NCBI GenBank assembly: GCA_011947345.1 | Contig: JAAVTG010000275.1 | Span: forward strand, 310,001 to 374,000 | Length of the DNA: 64,000 bases | Source: Phytophthora quininea | Taxonomy: Eukaryota > Oomycota > Peronosporomycetes > Peronosporales > Peronosporaceae | Direction of reading: 5' to 3' | In this document: positions 10,622 to 20,858 of the stretch, in pieces | How positions within the stretch are numbered: position 1 is the stretch's first letter | How the letters are laid out: each line of letters begins with the position of its first letter | Notes under the pieces: generated by a model | Told to the model about the DNA's origin: nothing | The model's database searches: none | The model's input: the letters and a program-made list of their open reading frames with translations, nothing else | Made by a program: the position numbers and the translations under genes

Positions 10622-12820
10622 CTAGCAGGTGACTGCAACCCCGGACCCCGAGCCTGCGGCGAGTCCTTTGGCAGGGTACTTGGTCGGATCTTCGAGACAC
10701 TCTTTGGCTTGGCGATCGAGTATCGCTGAAGCTGCCTCAGCGAGCTTCGTCAGGCGCCAGTATTGAGACCGCGTCATGTCGTGTGGTTTCTCGTCGAGGC
10801 AACACAGCACGGCCACGACGACCTTCTCGGAGTCGTTTGGTCCTGCTTTTCGGACGTTGGTGACGGAGATTGGGAAGCCCGCGTAGAATCGCAGGCTGAG
10901 CATGGTCACCGGCGCAATGTGGTAGAAGCGCATGTCGGCCTCGGCGTGGCGCACCAGCAGCGGTCGATCTTCCATGACGAAATGCTGGCAGAAGGTTTGC
11001 TCGCGCGGGTTCCCACTGCCCACGTCCCAATTCTCAGGCGAATTAGTTGCCATCAAAGTCACGACCTCCTTCTCGATCAGCGTCACGACACAGTGCTGGG
11101 TGCCCATTTTGGCTGCTGCGAGGGTGCAGATGACGTTCAGCTCGGGGATATTGGCCACGTCGTGTAGTTTGAAATGCTCAATGGCAGCTAAGCGGGAGTC
11201 CTCGGTCTTCGGGACGGGAAACTTGACCGACTCGGCTCGTTCGGCCGCGTCGCCAGTCAACAAGACCGGCAGCATCGGGTACGGTCTTGCTTCTGCACTT
11301 GCAACTTCACAGAGAGCTGGGTCGGCCGGGTACTTGTCCACGTCAAAGGCTCGCTGGACCGCGTCCATCGGTTTTGACCGCGTGGTTGCCAAGTCGAGGA
11401 GTCTTGCGTTCGAGTCAACCAACATCTGACTGTCGAGTTGGTCCGCGGCAAGCAGTTGCTGCAGTACCTTGAGCGCCGCCTCACGCCGTCCGGCCATCTC
11501 GTCTTCGATGATTTCTCCTAGCATCTCGGCGAGCGCGATACTCGAGGATGAACTCGTCGAGGTGTTGTTGGACGTATCGGAGAGACTACTCGACCCACTC
11601 AGCGACGAAGGACGCAGTTGGAACATCTTCTTCTCCGATGACGAAGATGCTACTGGGTCCGCCATAATGCGCACGGGGCCCGGCGATACCGTCAGCATGT
11701 GCTCGTAGTCGCAGGCCGTGACGGTCTTGCGGCACCTTGTGCAGACCATGATCGACGCCATGCGTCCGTTGTGCGTCTCCATCTTTTCGGATGTCGCGCA
11801 CATGACGCACACGTGGTATCCGCACAGGTAGCAGCGTGTTCGCGGCAGCAAGTTCATGAACATCGTCAGCCGTCGAGTGCAACAAGTGCAGCGGACATTG
11901 TTGGCTTGGAAAGCCGACCGCTCTGCGAACACTTGGGCCCCGAATCGACGACGACGCACCAACTGCGAAAGATGGGAAACCCCGCGAGCAAAGCGCAGCA
12001 AACGGGAACGAACGGCGCTACGGAGGACGATCGGCGAGCTTTCTTCGTCTTCTGGGAGCTTTCTGCTGGGTTTGTAAGCTGCGTGGAAGATGATGCGGAG
12101 ACTGTGGCTGCCCGGCATCTTCTCGACCAAATACGCGGTTGAGACGCCGCGAAGCTGAGCCACACGTCCGGTGTCTTCTTTGAGCGCTAGTCTGGCAGGG
12201 AGGGACTGCGCGTATTGCCCGGGCAGAGAGCCTTGCACAAGTGTGAAGCTGTTGCCACCTTCGCGACGTAAGAGCTCGCCATAGCACCACTGCTCGTTCT
12301 TGCTCATCCTGTCGGGACGTACAAAGTTGCTGGTTTTGACTGCGAGTTGGTGGTGATGTTGGTTGTCTTGAGAACGCTGCACGTACGCCACCGACCCGGA
12401 GATGAAGACGTCGCCGTAGAGGCCTCTCATGATTGCAGTATGTCTCCGGTCCGTGGCGACACTCAACACACTCGCCACTTCTTCGACGGTCGCGTCCAAC
12501 CGAGCAAGCGCCAGCACTTCGTCGTTGCGCTTGAGTAGCGTGAACGTGGTCGAACGGACTACTCGCTTCCAGTGCTGGCCGTTTTGAGAGTAAGGAAGCT
12601 TGGGGGACTCGGCCAGATCCACGAACTCGTCAAAGTCGATTCGGTCGTGCTCGGCTTCGATTTTGGCCATCAAAGAGCGAAGAGCGATCGACATTGCCAG
12701 CGGGAGCTCCGGCGGTTCCCCATCGTCCCAGTGACTCGGCACCGACTCGGACGTTGTCGAGGCGGTCGCCGAGCCCTCTCGACTCTTGTTTAGGCGCAAC
12801 CGAACACTCCGACGATGCAT
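10622..12820 (-). CDS. START-like / FYVE-like / GAF protein 4
   Basis: Intact, about 732 residues from the ATG at 12820 (MHRRSVRLRL), chosen because paralogue 5 starts with nearly the same residues. Order of parts: N-terminal WDDGEPPELPL block; START-like domain (TFTLLKRNDEVLALARL, GLYGDVFISGSVAYVQ, VKTSNFVRPD, NEQWCYGELL); zinc finger (CTCCTRRL, CYLCGYHVCVMC, VCTRCRKTV); serine-rich linker; C-terminal GAF domain (FCQHFVMEDRPLLVRHAEAD, FYAGFPISV, VVVAVLCCLDEKPHDMT, then a closing helix). The GAF part resembles the small-molecule-sensing type found with histidine kinases, but no kinase is present. A lipid-sensing protein with a second sensory domain is a reasonable inference. Confidence 0.85.
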   Translation of the reverse strand: MHRRSVRLRLNKSREGSATASTTSESVPSHWDDGEPPELPLAMSIALRSLMAKIEAEHDRIDFDEFVDLAESPKLPYSQNGQHWKRVVRSTTFTLLKRNDEVLALARLDATVEEVASVLSVATDRRHTAIMRGLYGDVFISGSVAYVQRSQDNQHHHQLAVKTSNFVRPDRMSKNEQWCYGELLRREGGNSFTLVQGSLPGQYAQSLPARLALKEDTGRVAQLRGVSTAYLVEKMPGSHSLRIIFHAAYKPSRKLPEDEESSPIVLRSAVRSRLLRFARGVSHLSQLVRRRRFGAQVFAERSAFQANNVRCTCCTRRLTMFMNLLPRTRCYLCGYHVCVMCATSEKMETHNGRMASIMVCTRCRKTVTACDYEHMLTVSPGPVRIMADPVASSSSEKKMFQLRPSSLSGSSSLSDTSNNTSTSSSSSIALAEMLGEIIEDEMAGRREAALKVLQQLLAADQLDSQMLVDSNARLLDLATTRSKPMDAVQRAFDVDKYPADPALCEVASAEARPYPMLPVLLTGDAAERAESVKFPVPKTEDSRLAAIEHFKLHDVANIPELNVICTLAAAKMGTQHCVVTLIEKEVVTLMATNSPENWDVGSGNPREQTFCQHFVMEDRPLLVRHAEADMRFYHIAPVTMLSLRFYAGFPISVTNVRKAGPNDSEKVVVAVLCCLDEKPHDMTRSQYWRLTKLAEAASAILDRQAKECLEDPTKYPAKGLAAGSGSGVAVTC

Positions 12821-13262
12821 GGACTCCGGTGGTTGAAAGCCTTGCGGGAGGAATCGGAAGTGGTCTCGACGGAGAGTTGGTGAATGTCCTCGCAACACAA
12901 CACCGACAGTCCGGTGAATTGGTTTGTTGCGCCGGACTTTCGACGTAACGGTTGCAAGCCGAATGGATTGCTTGGTCACTTTGCTCAAACTTGGCAGCGA
13001 GGATGGAGGCGGCAGACTTACCCACCGCAATCTGTTAAGACAAGTCAGCGTCGTTCAGGCCAGTGTCGGCAAGTGAGGCTCATTGTGAACTGTTACCGGA
13101 GCTCCATCCACAGCATGCTGTCGTTTGTTTCGAAGGAGGGTGTGTTGTCTGAAAACGTGGGCCAGATTAGACCGGTGGAGTGAGGTATCGCGCTCGATGT
13201 TTCATGCGCTGGGCGACTCCACAAGACAACAAATGGATGGTCGAATTACGAACGAAACCTCT

Positions 13263-15396
13263 CTACTTGCTAGCTGGCAGCTGCGGGTAGAGCTCAGGGT
13301 CGAGTAGACACTCATCTGCTCTTCTCTCGAGGATGGCGGACGTCGCTTCCGAGAGCTTCACGAGCCGCCAATACTGCGATCGCGTCACCGGGTGGGGTCT
13401 TGCGTCGAGGCAGCACAATACGCCAACAACGACCGAGTCCGGGTCGTTCGGTCCTGTTTTTGGACGTTCCGGACGGAGATCGGGAAGCCTGCGTAAAATC
13501 TCAAGCCGGCCATCAGCACTGGCGCTGTCAGGTAGAACCGCATGTCGGCCTCAGCGTGCTGCACCATCAATGGCTCGTCGTCCATGATGCAGTGCTGGCA
13601 GAAGGTTCTGGCGCGCGGGATACCACTGCCGACCTGCCAAGTCTCCGGTGCGTTGGTCGCTAGCAGCGTCACTTGGTTCTGCTCGACCAACGTCACGCAA
13701 CTGTGCGGACAGTTCATTTCCGCTGCCGCTAACGCGCAAATGACGTTTAATTCGGGGACGTTGGCCATGTCGTGCAGCTTGAAGTGCTCGATAGCAGCCA
13801 ACCGATCACCTTCGTTCTCTGGTAGCGGGTACTCGATCGGTTTGTCCGGTTCGCTCTCTTGGATCAACGCTGGGGGCGTTGCGTACGGTCTTCCGGCTGA
13901 GCTGGCTACGACGCACAGCGCAGGATCCTCCGGGTAGCTGTCGACGTTCAGCGCTTGCTCTGCAGCCGGAAGCGAGTGCGACGTGGTGGCTGCGGACTTT
14001 AATAGTTCCGCGTTGATGTCAGCCTGTGCCTGATTATTCGTTTGGTCGGCACTTAGAAGCTGTTCGAGCACGACGAGAGCAGCCCGACGCCGACCAGAAG
14101 AAACTTCTTCCTCGTCGTCCACGATGTCTCCGATCAGCTCCGCGAGCATCAAGCTAGAGGAGGATGAAGAGCTCGACATGCTGCTCCTTGTGCTTGTGGT
14201 ACGCACTGAACTCGACGAATTCGACCTCACCATGGAGTCTGGCAGGATCCGCGCGGGACCGGAAGACACACTGAGCATCTTCTCGTAGTTACAAGCGGAT
14301 ACGGTCTTGCAGCAGCGAGAGCACACCATAATCGATGCCAAGTGGCCGGTACTCGTCTCCATCTTCTCGGACGTCGCGCAGACAACACACACTTGATACC
14401 CGCACAAGTAGCAACGCACACGCGGCAAGATGTTCATCAGTACCGTCAGCCTTCTGGTGCAGCAAGTGCAGCGCACGTTGTTGCTTTGAAAAGCTGATTG
14501 ATCGGCAACGATCTGAGTACCAAAGCGGCGATGGCGGACCAGTTGCGAGAGCCTCGGAATGCCACGAGCTAGACGCAGCAAACGAGCTCTCACTGCCTTT
14601 TGAAGCACGACCGGGAAGTTGTCGTTGTCCTCTGGGTTGCTGTCTCTGGGGTTGTAAACGGCGTAAAAACTATGCGAAGACTCTGTCGGCCAGGCATCCG
14701 CTCCACCGAGTAGGCGGTGGTCACGTCTCGTAGTTGAGCTACACGCTTGGTATCACTTTTGAGAGCGAGTCTCGCTGGAAGTGACTGGGACTCCGATGGA
14801 GACAGCGACGACTGGAACAACGTGAAGCCGCCTCCTTCAGATTTCCGACGCAAGAGCTCGGCATAGCACCACTGCTCGTTCTTGCCCATCAAATCGGGAC
14901 GTACAAAGTTTGCAGTCTTGACTGCGAGTTGGTGGAAAACCCCGTTGTTCATTTCGTCTTGAGTGCGCTGCACGTAAGCGACCGACCCGGAGATGAACGA
15001 GTCGCGGTACAAACCGCTCATGGTGGTGTCGTGGGTCTGGTCGGTCGTAGCGCCAAAGATTTTGGCCACTTCTTCTACCGTCGCGTCCAGCCGAGCGAGC
15101 GCCAACACTTCGTCGTCGCATTTCAGCAGTGAAAACGTGGCCGAGTGCTCCACCCGTTTCCACCGCTGGTGACTGCCACGCACACTCGACAATTGCTTGA
15201 TCTCGGCCAACTCGACAAAGTCGGCAAAGTCCACTTGATCTGTAAGAGCTTCCGCCTCTGCCATTAACCCGTGAAGCGCGATAGACATTTGCAGTGGCGG
15301 CTCCGGTGGCTCGCCGTCATCCCAGCGACCAGGAACGGACTTGGCTTTGGTTGAGTTCCCTCGAGTCCTGCTCAGCTGCAGTCGAACACTACGCAT
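13263..15396 (-). CDS. START-like / FYVE-like / GAF protein 5 (two homopolymer breaks)
   Basis: Closest paralogue of gene 4. Start ATG 15396 (MRSVRLQLSRTRG). Frame passes from the first open segment to the second at the A run 14665-14669 and from the second to a third at the T run 13457-13461; one more base in each gives about 711 residues ending LPASK at 13263. The parts match gene 4 in order: WDDGEPPEPPL, START-like domain (LYRDSFISGSVAYVQ, NEQWCYAELL), zinc finger (CTCCTRRL, CYLCGYQVCVVC, VCSRCCKTV), Ser-rich linker, GAF (FCQHCIMDDEPLMVQHAEAD, FYAGFPISV, then VTRSQYWRL in the third frame). The strong conservation of all three segments argues for an intact gene. Confidence 0.75.
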
Positions 15397-16365
15397 TCCT
15401 GCGAGTTGTCAAGTGTTGCTGTCGAAGTGAATACTCGAATACCGAAGAGCCCCAAGCTCAAGTCGTTTGGTACGACGGCGGCCAGTTGAGATCAGCGTGA
15501 GACGTTGACGCTCTTTCGTGTGCAACCGGCCACAAGTCGCGACGCCAACGTTGGATTCAGTTGAGAAGCCTAGCACCGTCCCAATCGAGGTTTCATGAAG
15601 CATATTCATACTTGGCCAGGTTTGCTCACTGTCCTGCTGCTTCGAGGGCGAGGCAGGGAAGAGAGAAGGCCTCGAAAGCTGGAAACCCGGCTCGGCCAAG
15701 ACTTGCTGAATCGACTTCGAAAGTCGAAGGCGACTACCGCGTTTGTTTCGCTCTGGCTGACCTGAAAGAACGGATTCATCAAGAGCAGCAGTTTGAGTTT
15801 GCGTTGGCCCACTACTCCATGCCTGGCGTGCTGCTTCGCCTCCATTGCCACATTTTGTTCTGCCTCAGACTCTCCACCTCCTCCACATTTTGGTGGCCGA
15901 AAGGCGCGTTGAAATGTGGCATGATGCTGCTGCGCGTGGCCTCTGGACGGAAAGAGCCCGGCGAAAAGATGAATAAGACGCTGAGTCAGATGACCACTTC
16001 ACGCTTCCGCCTCCATGAAGCCATGGATTGTCCCGTTACCTGGAGCTGGAGCTCGTGCACGTTGCAACAAAGGTGAATAGTTTCGCGGCAGTTTGGTATG
16101 CGTTGAAAACAAAAATCAATGCAGGTAGTTGACAAGCTCGTTACTTGCTACACAGTTCATTGTGCGGCTAATATCCACATCGTTCAAAAGTATCCAGGCC
16201 TTTGCTTTTGCGTTGATAGCACCTCGAAAACAGCCGAAAACCGTCGCCAGTCGAAAAAAACTCGGCGCTACACGCCTTTCGGTGACTTGTGGGGCCAGGC
16301 ACAAAGGCCACCGCACTGAACTGCGGCTTCCTGGTCGACGACTGTGCCCTTCGGTCGCGGCCGTA
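15397..16365. other. Intergenic region, no gene recognised
   Basis: About 1 kb between the START/FYVE array and the small FIDCP gene. A plus-strand frame at 15561..16076 has no recognisable domain; I leave it unannotated. Confidence 0.45.
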
Positions 16366-16382
16366 TCTTCATTTCCGAATTG
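16366..16382 (+). promoter_or_regulatory. Initiator-like element of FIDCP gene 1
   Basis: CTTCATTTCCGAATTGG matches GCTCATTYYNCAWTTT at most positions and lies about 50 bases before the ATG at 16430, which supports that start over the upstream TTG/CTG alternatives. Confidence 0.45.
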
Positions 16383-16429
16383 GACGCTCAGAGCACACTC
16401 TGCCCCACCAAAAGTACCCCATTGCAGTC

Positions 16430-16918
16430 ATGCCCTGCCGAGAGAACCTCAAGAAGTGGTTTCGAGGACGTCGGAGCAGCACCGGCAGCGTATACAGCAC
16501 CGAAGCTGAAAGCGCTCGATCATCAGCAGACGAGTCCGTCGCGTCGACGCCCAAGCACAAGAAAGACTCGACCCAACGCAGTCGTCGCGCACACTCGCAC
16601 GGCTCCGGTCTTCGAGTCGTGAGAGATCTGGTCGCGCTAGGTGGCTCGACACAGCGTGAACTCGACGCCGCAGCTGCCGTCGCCGCCGAGGAAGACGGAC
16701 GTCGACAATCAGCAAAAGCTCGTCGACGGTTCACCATTCACGGTATCTCCCACCGCCAAGAGATGGACAGAGCCTGCAACGCTGTTCTTGCGGGGTCTCC
16801 ATTACCGACGCAGACATCTCCGAACCAGGGAAGACGCTTCAGTTTCGGGCGAGCTCAGATGATGCCGCTAACGCCAGAGCCCAAACCGTCGATCATTTTC
16901 ATCGACTGCCCGCCGTAA
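16430..16918 (+). CDS. Small basic protein with C-terminal FIDCP motif
   Basis: About 162 residues from MPCRENLKKWFRGRR. I do not recognise a named family. It is rich in Ser, Arg and Lys, has two Arg-rich patches (KARRRFTIHG and QGRRFSFGR) that look like kinase-site or 14-3-3-type contexts, and ends PKPSIIFIDCPP. The same ending (PRPSIVFIDCPS) closes another small gene on the minus strand at 20615, which suggests a shared short functional tail. No signal peptide or membrane segment. Probably cytoplasmic or nuclear. Function unknown. Confidence 0.6.
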   Translation: MPCRENLKKWFRGRRSSTGSVYSTEAESARSSADESVASTPKHKKDSTQRSRRAHSHGSGLRVVRDLVALGGSTQRELDAAAAVAAEEDGRRQSAKARRRFTIHGISHRQEMDRACNAVLAGSPLPTQTSPNQGRRFSFGRAQMMPLTPEPKPSIIFIDCPP

Positions 16919-18170
16919 TGATTGCTGTGAAGACTAGATGGCGTGTGTTGTCCAGGTTGCGTCCCCAATGGAAGGGTGAAGAAAGATAATATAGCGAGTA
17001 TATAAATAAAATTCTAGTTGCACGAAGGAAAAACTATGAAAAGCTGCTAGTGACGCATTTGCGTTCGCGAGTCGAAGCTTTTTTGTTTGTCAGTTTTAGT
17101 TGGCTGATCCGTTGTTTTAGCTAATTCCCAAGAAGATGGTGTTTTTATATCAATTTAACTAATTCTTGCATAGTCGATAGAAATGTGTGTGTGGATTTGT
17201 GCTGAAAATCTAAAATGACGCCTCAACTGACTGCGAGCGTAAGATCGGTTAGGAAATTGCTGGGTCGGTGAGATGAGACGCCGGCTTTTGACTCATTGGC
17301 TGTGCAAAGGCAAACGCTGGCCAGAGATACCGGACCAAGGGCTAGTGGTTTGCGCACTTGGCCATCAAGGTGCAATTTTGACTAAGAATGCTGTTGCGTT
17401 GGTTTGAACGATAGCAATGAGCCATACCAGCACTACGCACCGCCTCTTGTAATCCCCCAAACACCAATGTCCGTGTATCTCACGTTGACAGTCAGGGTTG
17501 AGAGCGCAGCTCTCTCGACCATCAGATCTAGCACCCAATAGCTCTAAACAAAATCTGGACCATTTGCCTGGCTTGTGCCACGACATATTTGTGTTACTTA
17601 ATCGAAACTAAATCAATCATCTTTGAAAAATGCCACAGATAGATATGGATCAGCTAGATACAGGCTGTACGTTTAAAAATCGGTCTTAAAATACTAGAAT
17701 AAACTGATGAAGAGCATAAAATAATATGAAATTGTCAATACCTACTCATATCGTTCGCGTTCACTCACGCTGCCTTGGAATAGGCGACAGCGGACGTTCA
17801 TCAATGGGGGCGAGCAAGTCCAAAAGAACCCGCAGCGCTCCACCGACATCCCGAGTTAATGAACGGAACCGAGTAATATCCTCGCAGGTATTGAGGTTAT
17901 CTACTTAGGAATGTAAGTAGAAAAGAAGGTACTATAGAAATGATCCTGTATAAGTACGGTCTTGTCTTGGCATAAGATTATTCCTTCTGTTTATATAGTC
18001 AGCAGTATGCCTCACGACCAAAATTGTGATTTTACATCTATGTCCTTCTTATATTGACACAATTGGTAGCAAAAATCAGTAACTGGGTCATTTAAAGCTG
18101 GACATGAGAAACAGCAATCAAACTCACAGAGGAGATGAACACATTCACTTCACGACGCACTCTTCTTCGC
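16919..18170. other. AT-richer intergenic region, no gene recognised
   Basis: About 1.25 kb, noticeably richer in A and T than its flanks. Only short frames occur. I see no repeat, RNA gene or transposon end. Confidence 0.5.
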
Positions 18171-19642
18171 CTACTGTTCATGCGCAGCGGTGTAGTTGTA
18201 GTACACGTGGTTTTCATACGTCGATGAGCAGTACGGGAACTCGGCGTCGTTGTCTGTCGGTGCAAACAAGCTCTTGCCGGTGGTGTAGGTCACGTAGCAC
18301 CCGAGCACAAAGCACACCACCGTCACGATGATGGCCGGGATCTTCTCGTACAGCTTGACGCGCTCCCAGGCCTTGATGAGGTAGAAGATGATCGGCAGCA
18401 GGATGCAGTTGACCGTGATACACGAAGCTCCAATGAAGTCGGCAAAGTCCGAGAAGTGGTCTTGGAAGATGACCGCCAGCACCACCAAAATGACGATAAT
18501 GACGATGCGCAGCACCACGTACTTGATGGTGTTCAATCCACGACGGTACTCCGCCAGTTCCTCTTCGACGTCGTCCTTGTGCTCCTCCACAGCATCCGCC
18601 ACAGACACGTACGACATTTTAGAGCTCTGACGAGTTTCTGGTTGGGTGACATCTGGGGTTCCAGCATCGACATAGCCCACGGGGTCCTCGAGGTCGACGA
18701 TCGGAGCCTTCTTGTGCATTCCCAACGCCAATCTCTCAGCGATGAAGAACGCCGGATTGAGGATGACCGAGAACGCGACCGTGATATGGAGTTGCATGAA
18801 CAGGTAGGCCAGTACGACCGCACCCCAGTCCGACTTGAAGCCGAGCGTCGTCATGCCCGTGTCGGCGTCCGGGTAGATCGTGAACAGCAAGTTGCCCGTG
18901 ATCTGACAACCTACAGCCGAATAAGCGCTTGATGCCAGCGTCAAAAAAGACAGCTAATCAACGAGACCGTGACCAGCACCACGCGAGGCATTCGGGTCGG
19001 GTCGCTGTGCTGTCGTTGCAGGTCGGGGATGACGATGCCAGCGCCGTAGGCGAGTGACAAGTTGCCGAACACGCCAGCCACTTGAGAGAACTTGAGCTCT
19101 GGGAACGGCACACTCGGGTGGCCACGCATGCCGTGCATGACGACGGCCACGCCGATGATATCGGCGATGACGGTACCCATGCAGCCGGCGAATGCTGCGG
19201 CGGCGCCTTCTTTCAGCGTCGGCACCAGACACACTGGTAGCACCATGAGAGCCATGAGGATGATCCAAGTCGTGGCGCTGAAGGCGTCCGGGAAGAGACC
19301 GTCGAGGAGAGACCCACCGAGGACCAGGAAGACGCACGGGATCAGCAGACACGACCCCATCTGGCTGACGACGCAGAGCCATCGACCCCACTGGCCCATG
19401 GCCCACTCGCCGAGGTCACCAAACGTTTTGACCGAGTTGGGGGCCAGCAGCATCACCTTGGACATGGCCACGGACGAGTAGATGTTGGCGAAGGCCATGA
19501 AGGCCATGGCGATGACGGCGATGGTCGGACCCGCTCGGGCGAAGTTGCCGGGCATACCAAGCGTACCAATGCCGTAGATGCAGCAGAAGAGGTTGAAGGC
19601 CGTCTTGGCGTCTTCAAACGTGAAGAAGGGTTTCTTGGCCAT
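18171..19642 (-). CDS. AAAP-family amino-acid transporter (one homopolymer break)
   Basis: Proton-coupled amino-acid permease of the amino acid/auxin permease family, expected in a cell or vacuolar membrane. Start at 19642 (MAKKPFFTFEDAKTAFNLF), preferred because an initiator-like element lies 40-60 bases upstream; an in-frame ATG at 19792 would precede that element. The N-terminal family block is FCCIYGIGTLGMPGNFARAG, followed by about ten hydrophobic segments, a cytoplasmic acidic loop near the middle of the second part (ADAVEEHKDDVEEELAEYRRG) and the last helices. The frame breaks in the A run 18943-18948; one more base joins SLISCLF to LTLASSAYSAV and gives about 490 residues. I judge it intact in the organism. 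Confidence 0.8.
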
Positions 19643-19682
19643 CGGTGGCGGTGGAGGTTCGTTGGAACTTGGCACGGTGGAT

Positions 19683-19700
19683 GACAATTGCAAAGTGAGG
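19683..19700 (-). promoter_or_regulatory. Initiator-like element of AAAP transporter
   Basis: Minus strand reads CCTCACTTTGCAATTGTC, close to GCTCATTYYNCAWTTT, 41-58 bases before the ATG at 19642. Confidence 0.4.
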
Positions 19701-19792
19701 GCAAGACCAAACAGCACTAACGGGACTCTCGTGGGAAAGGGATTTTGATCCGGGGATGCTCCTGCTCGCTTTGATCCGGCTTTGGGCTGCAT

Positions 19793-20614
19793 TTCTAGCG
19801 CCGTTGCAGTGAATTAATTGTTAGTCTGCGTGGGAATGCTCGCGAAGGCACGCCGTCTTGTGGGCGGTAAGCTGTATGCAAATCTGCCACGAGCGGGTGT
19901 TGACTTCAAGACGAAGCCGCGAGAGGCGAACACGTCGAGCGTGTCATGACGGCAGCCGCGCTACAGCGAACTCGTCCACACGGCTTATCTTCCTGAGCAA
20001 GTCTTCCTTGGCATGGATCGATGTCTCCGGCTTCTTGGATGCGTATCCAATGTCGACTACAGCGCTGGCTGTGCTCAGCCGACCCGGGCAAAGCATCACC
20101 ACGAAACTCTCACCGGGCGAGCTTTGCCGAGAGCTTCTAGCCTAGCTTGACAACAGACGATATCCGGGCTGATTTGAGCAGCTGCATTGCGTGCCATGCA
20201 TCGGCCCGTTCCCGGCTCGACGCTTGAAGTGCCTGTCGACGTGGTCGAGCAACGACCCCTCTAGGGCTGTAACAGAGGCAGGAGCAGTGTTTTTGGTCCA
20301 GCAAGCACGCAGGCCTCCACGCCTAATGCCATGTAGTGGCAAGCATCAGATTGATGACCCACAAGAGCGTTGGCGCAAGGCCCTGCACCTTCTCAGGACG
20401 ACTGTGTTGGGTTTCCGACATCCAGTCCGTATATCTGCCGAGAGAGACGGAGTTTTTGATATCTCGCTGCGCGCTCATCACCAAGATGTTGATCTTGAAA
20501 AGGTACAACACAGACGAGGAATAGGCAAAACAAATTATCGTGTTTCTGCGGAGACGGAACCTCTTTCTTCGGAGCTCCTGCTCTCACCTCTACCTTATCC
20601 TCTCTATGCTGTAT
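19793..20614. other. Intergenic region, no gene recognised
   Basis: About 0.8 kb upstream of the transporter and downstream of FIDCP gene 2. A 147-codon plus-strand frame (20191..20634) has no domain and runs into the antisense end of the FIDCP gene. Confidence 0.45.
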
Positions 20615-20824
20615 CTACGAAGGGCAGTCGATGAATACGATGGACGGACGGGGTGTCGAGGCCGCCGAAGACCGTGGTGATATCGGCTTTACATCTTTTG
20701 AGCCGAACTGCAGCATGCTCTGGCTGCGAGTCGGACGGTTCTTTTGTCGACGTGCGGGGGATATCGCTTTCCTGAGAGTTTTAGGAGAGTGCGATCGGGT
20801 CAACCGCAGACTGAAGCGAGCCAT
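20615..20824 (-). CDS. Small protein with C-terminal FIDCP motif, copy 2
   Basis: At least 69 residues from MARFSLRLTRSHSPKTLRKA; the frame stays open upstream to about 20990 without an ATG, so a spliced 5' exon is possible. Ser/Arg/Lys-rich with Pro-directed sites (SPKT, SPAR, SPRS) and ends PRPSIVFIDCPS, matching the tail of the gene at 16430. No other domain is visible and the function is unknown. The 10-12 residue ending is the only clear link between the two proteins. Confidence 0.45.
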   Translation of the reverse strand: MARFSLRLTRSHSPKTLRKAISPARRQKNRPTRSQSMLQFGSKDVKPISPRSSAASTPRPSIVFIDCPS

Positions 20825-20858
20825 GAGGCTCAAGCTTGCACGTGCGAGTTGGGGCTCT

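Noticed and set aside
15561..16076. 171-codon plus-strand frame
   Set aside because: No recognisable domain, no promoter element, first part lies across noncoding-looking sequence.
20191..20634. 147-codon plus-strand frame
   Set aside because: No domain and it overlaps the antisense end of the FIDCP gene.
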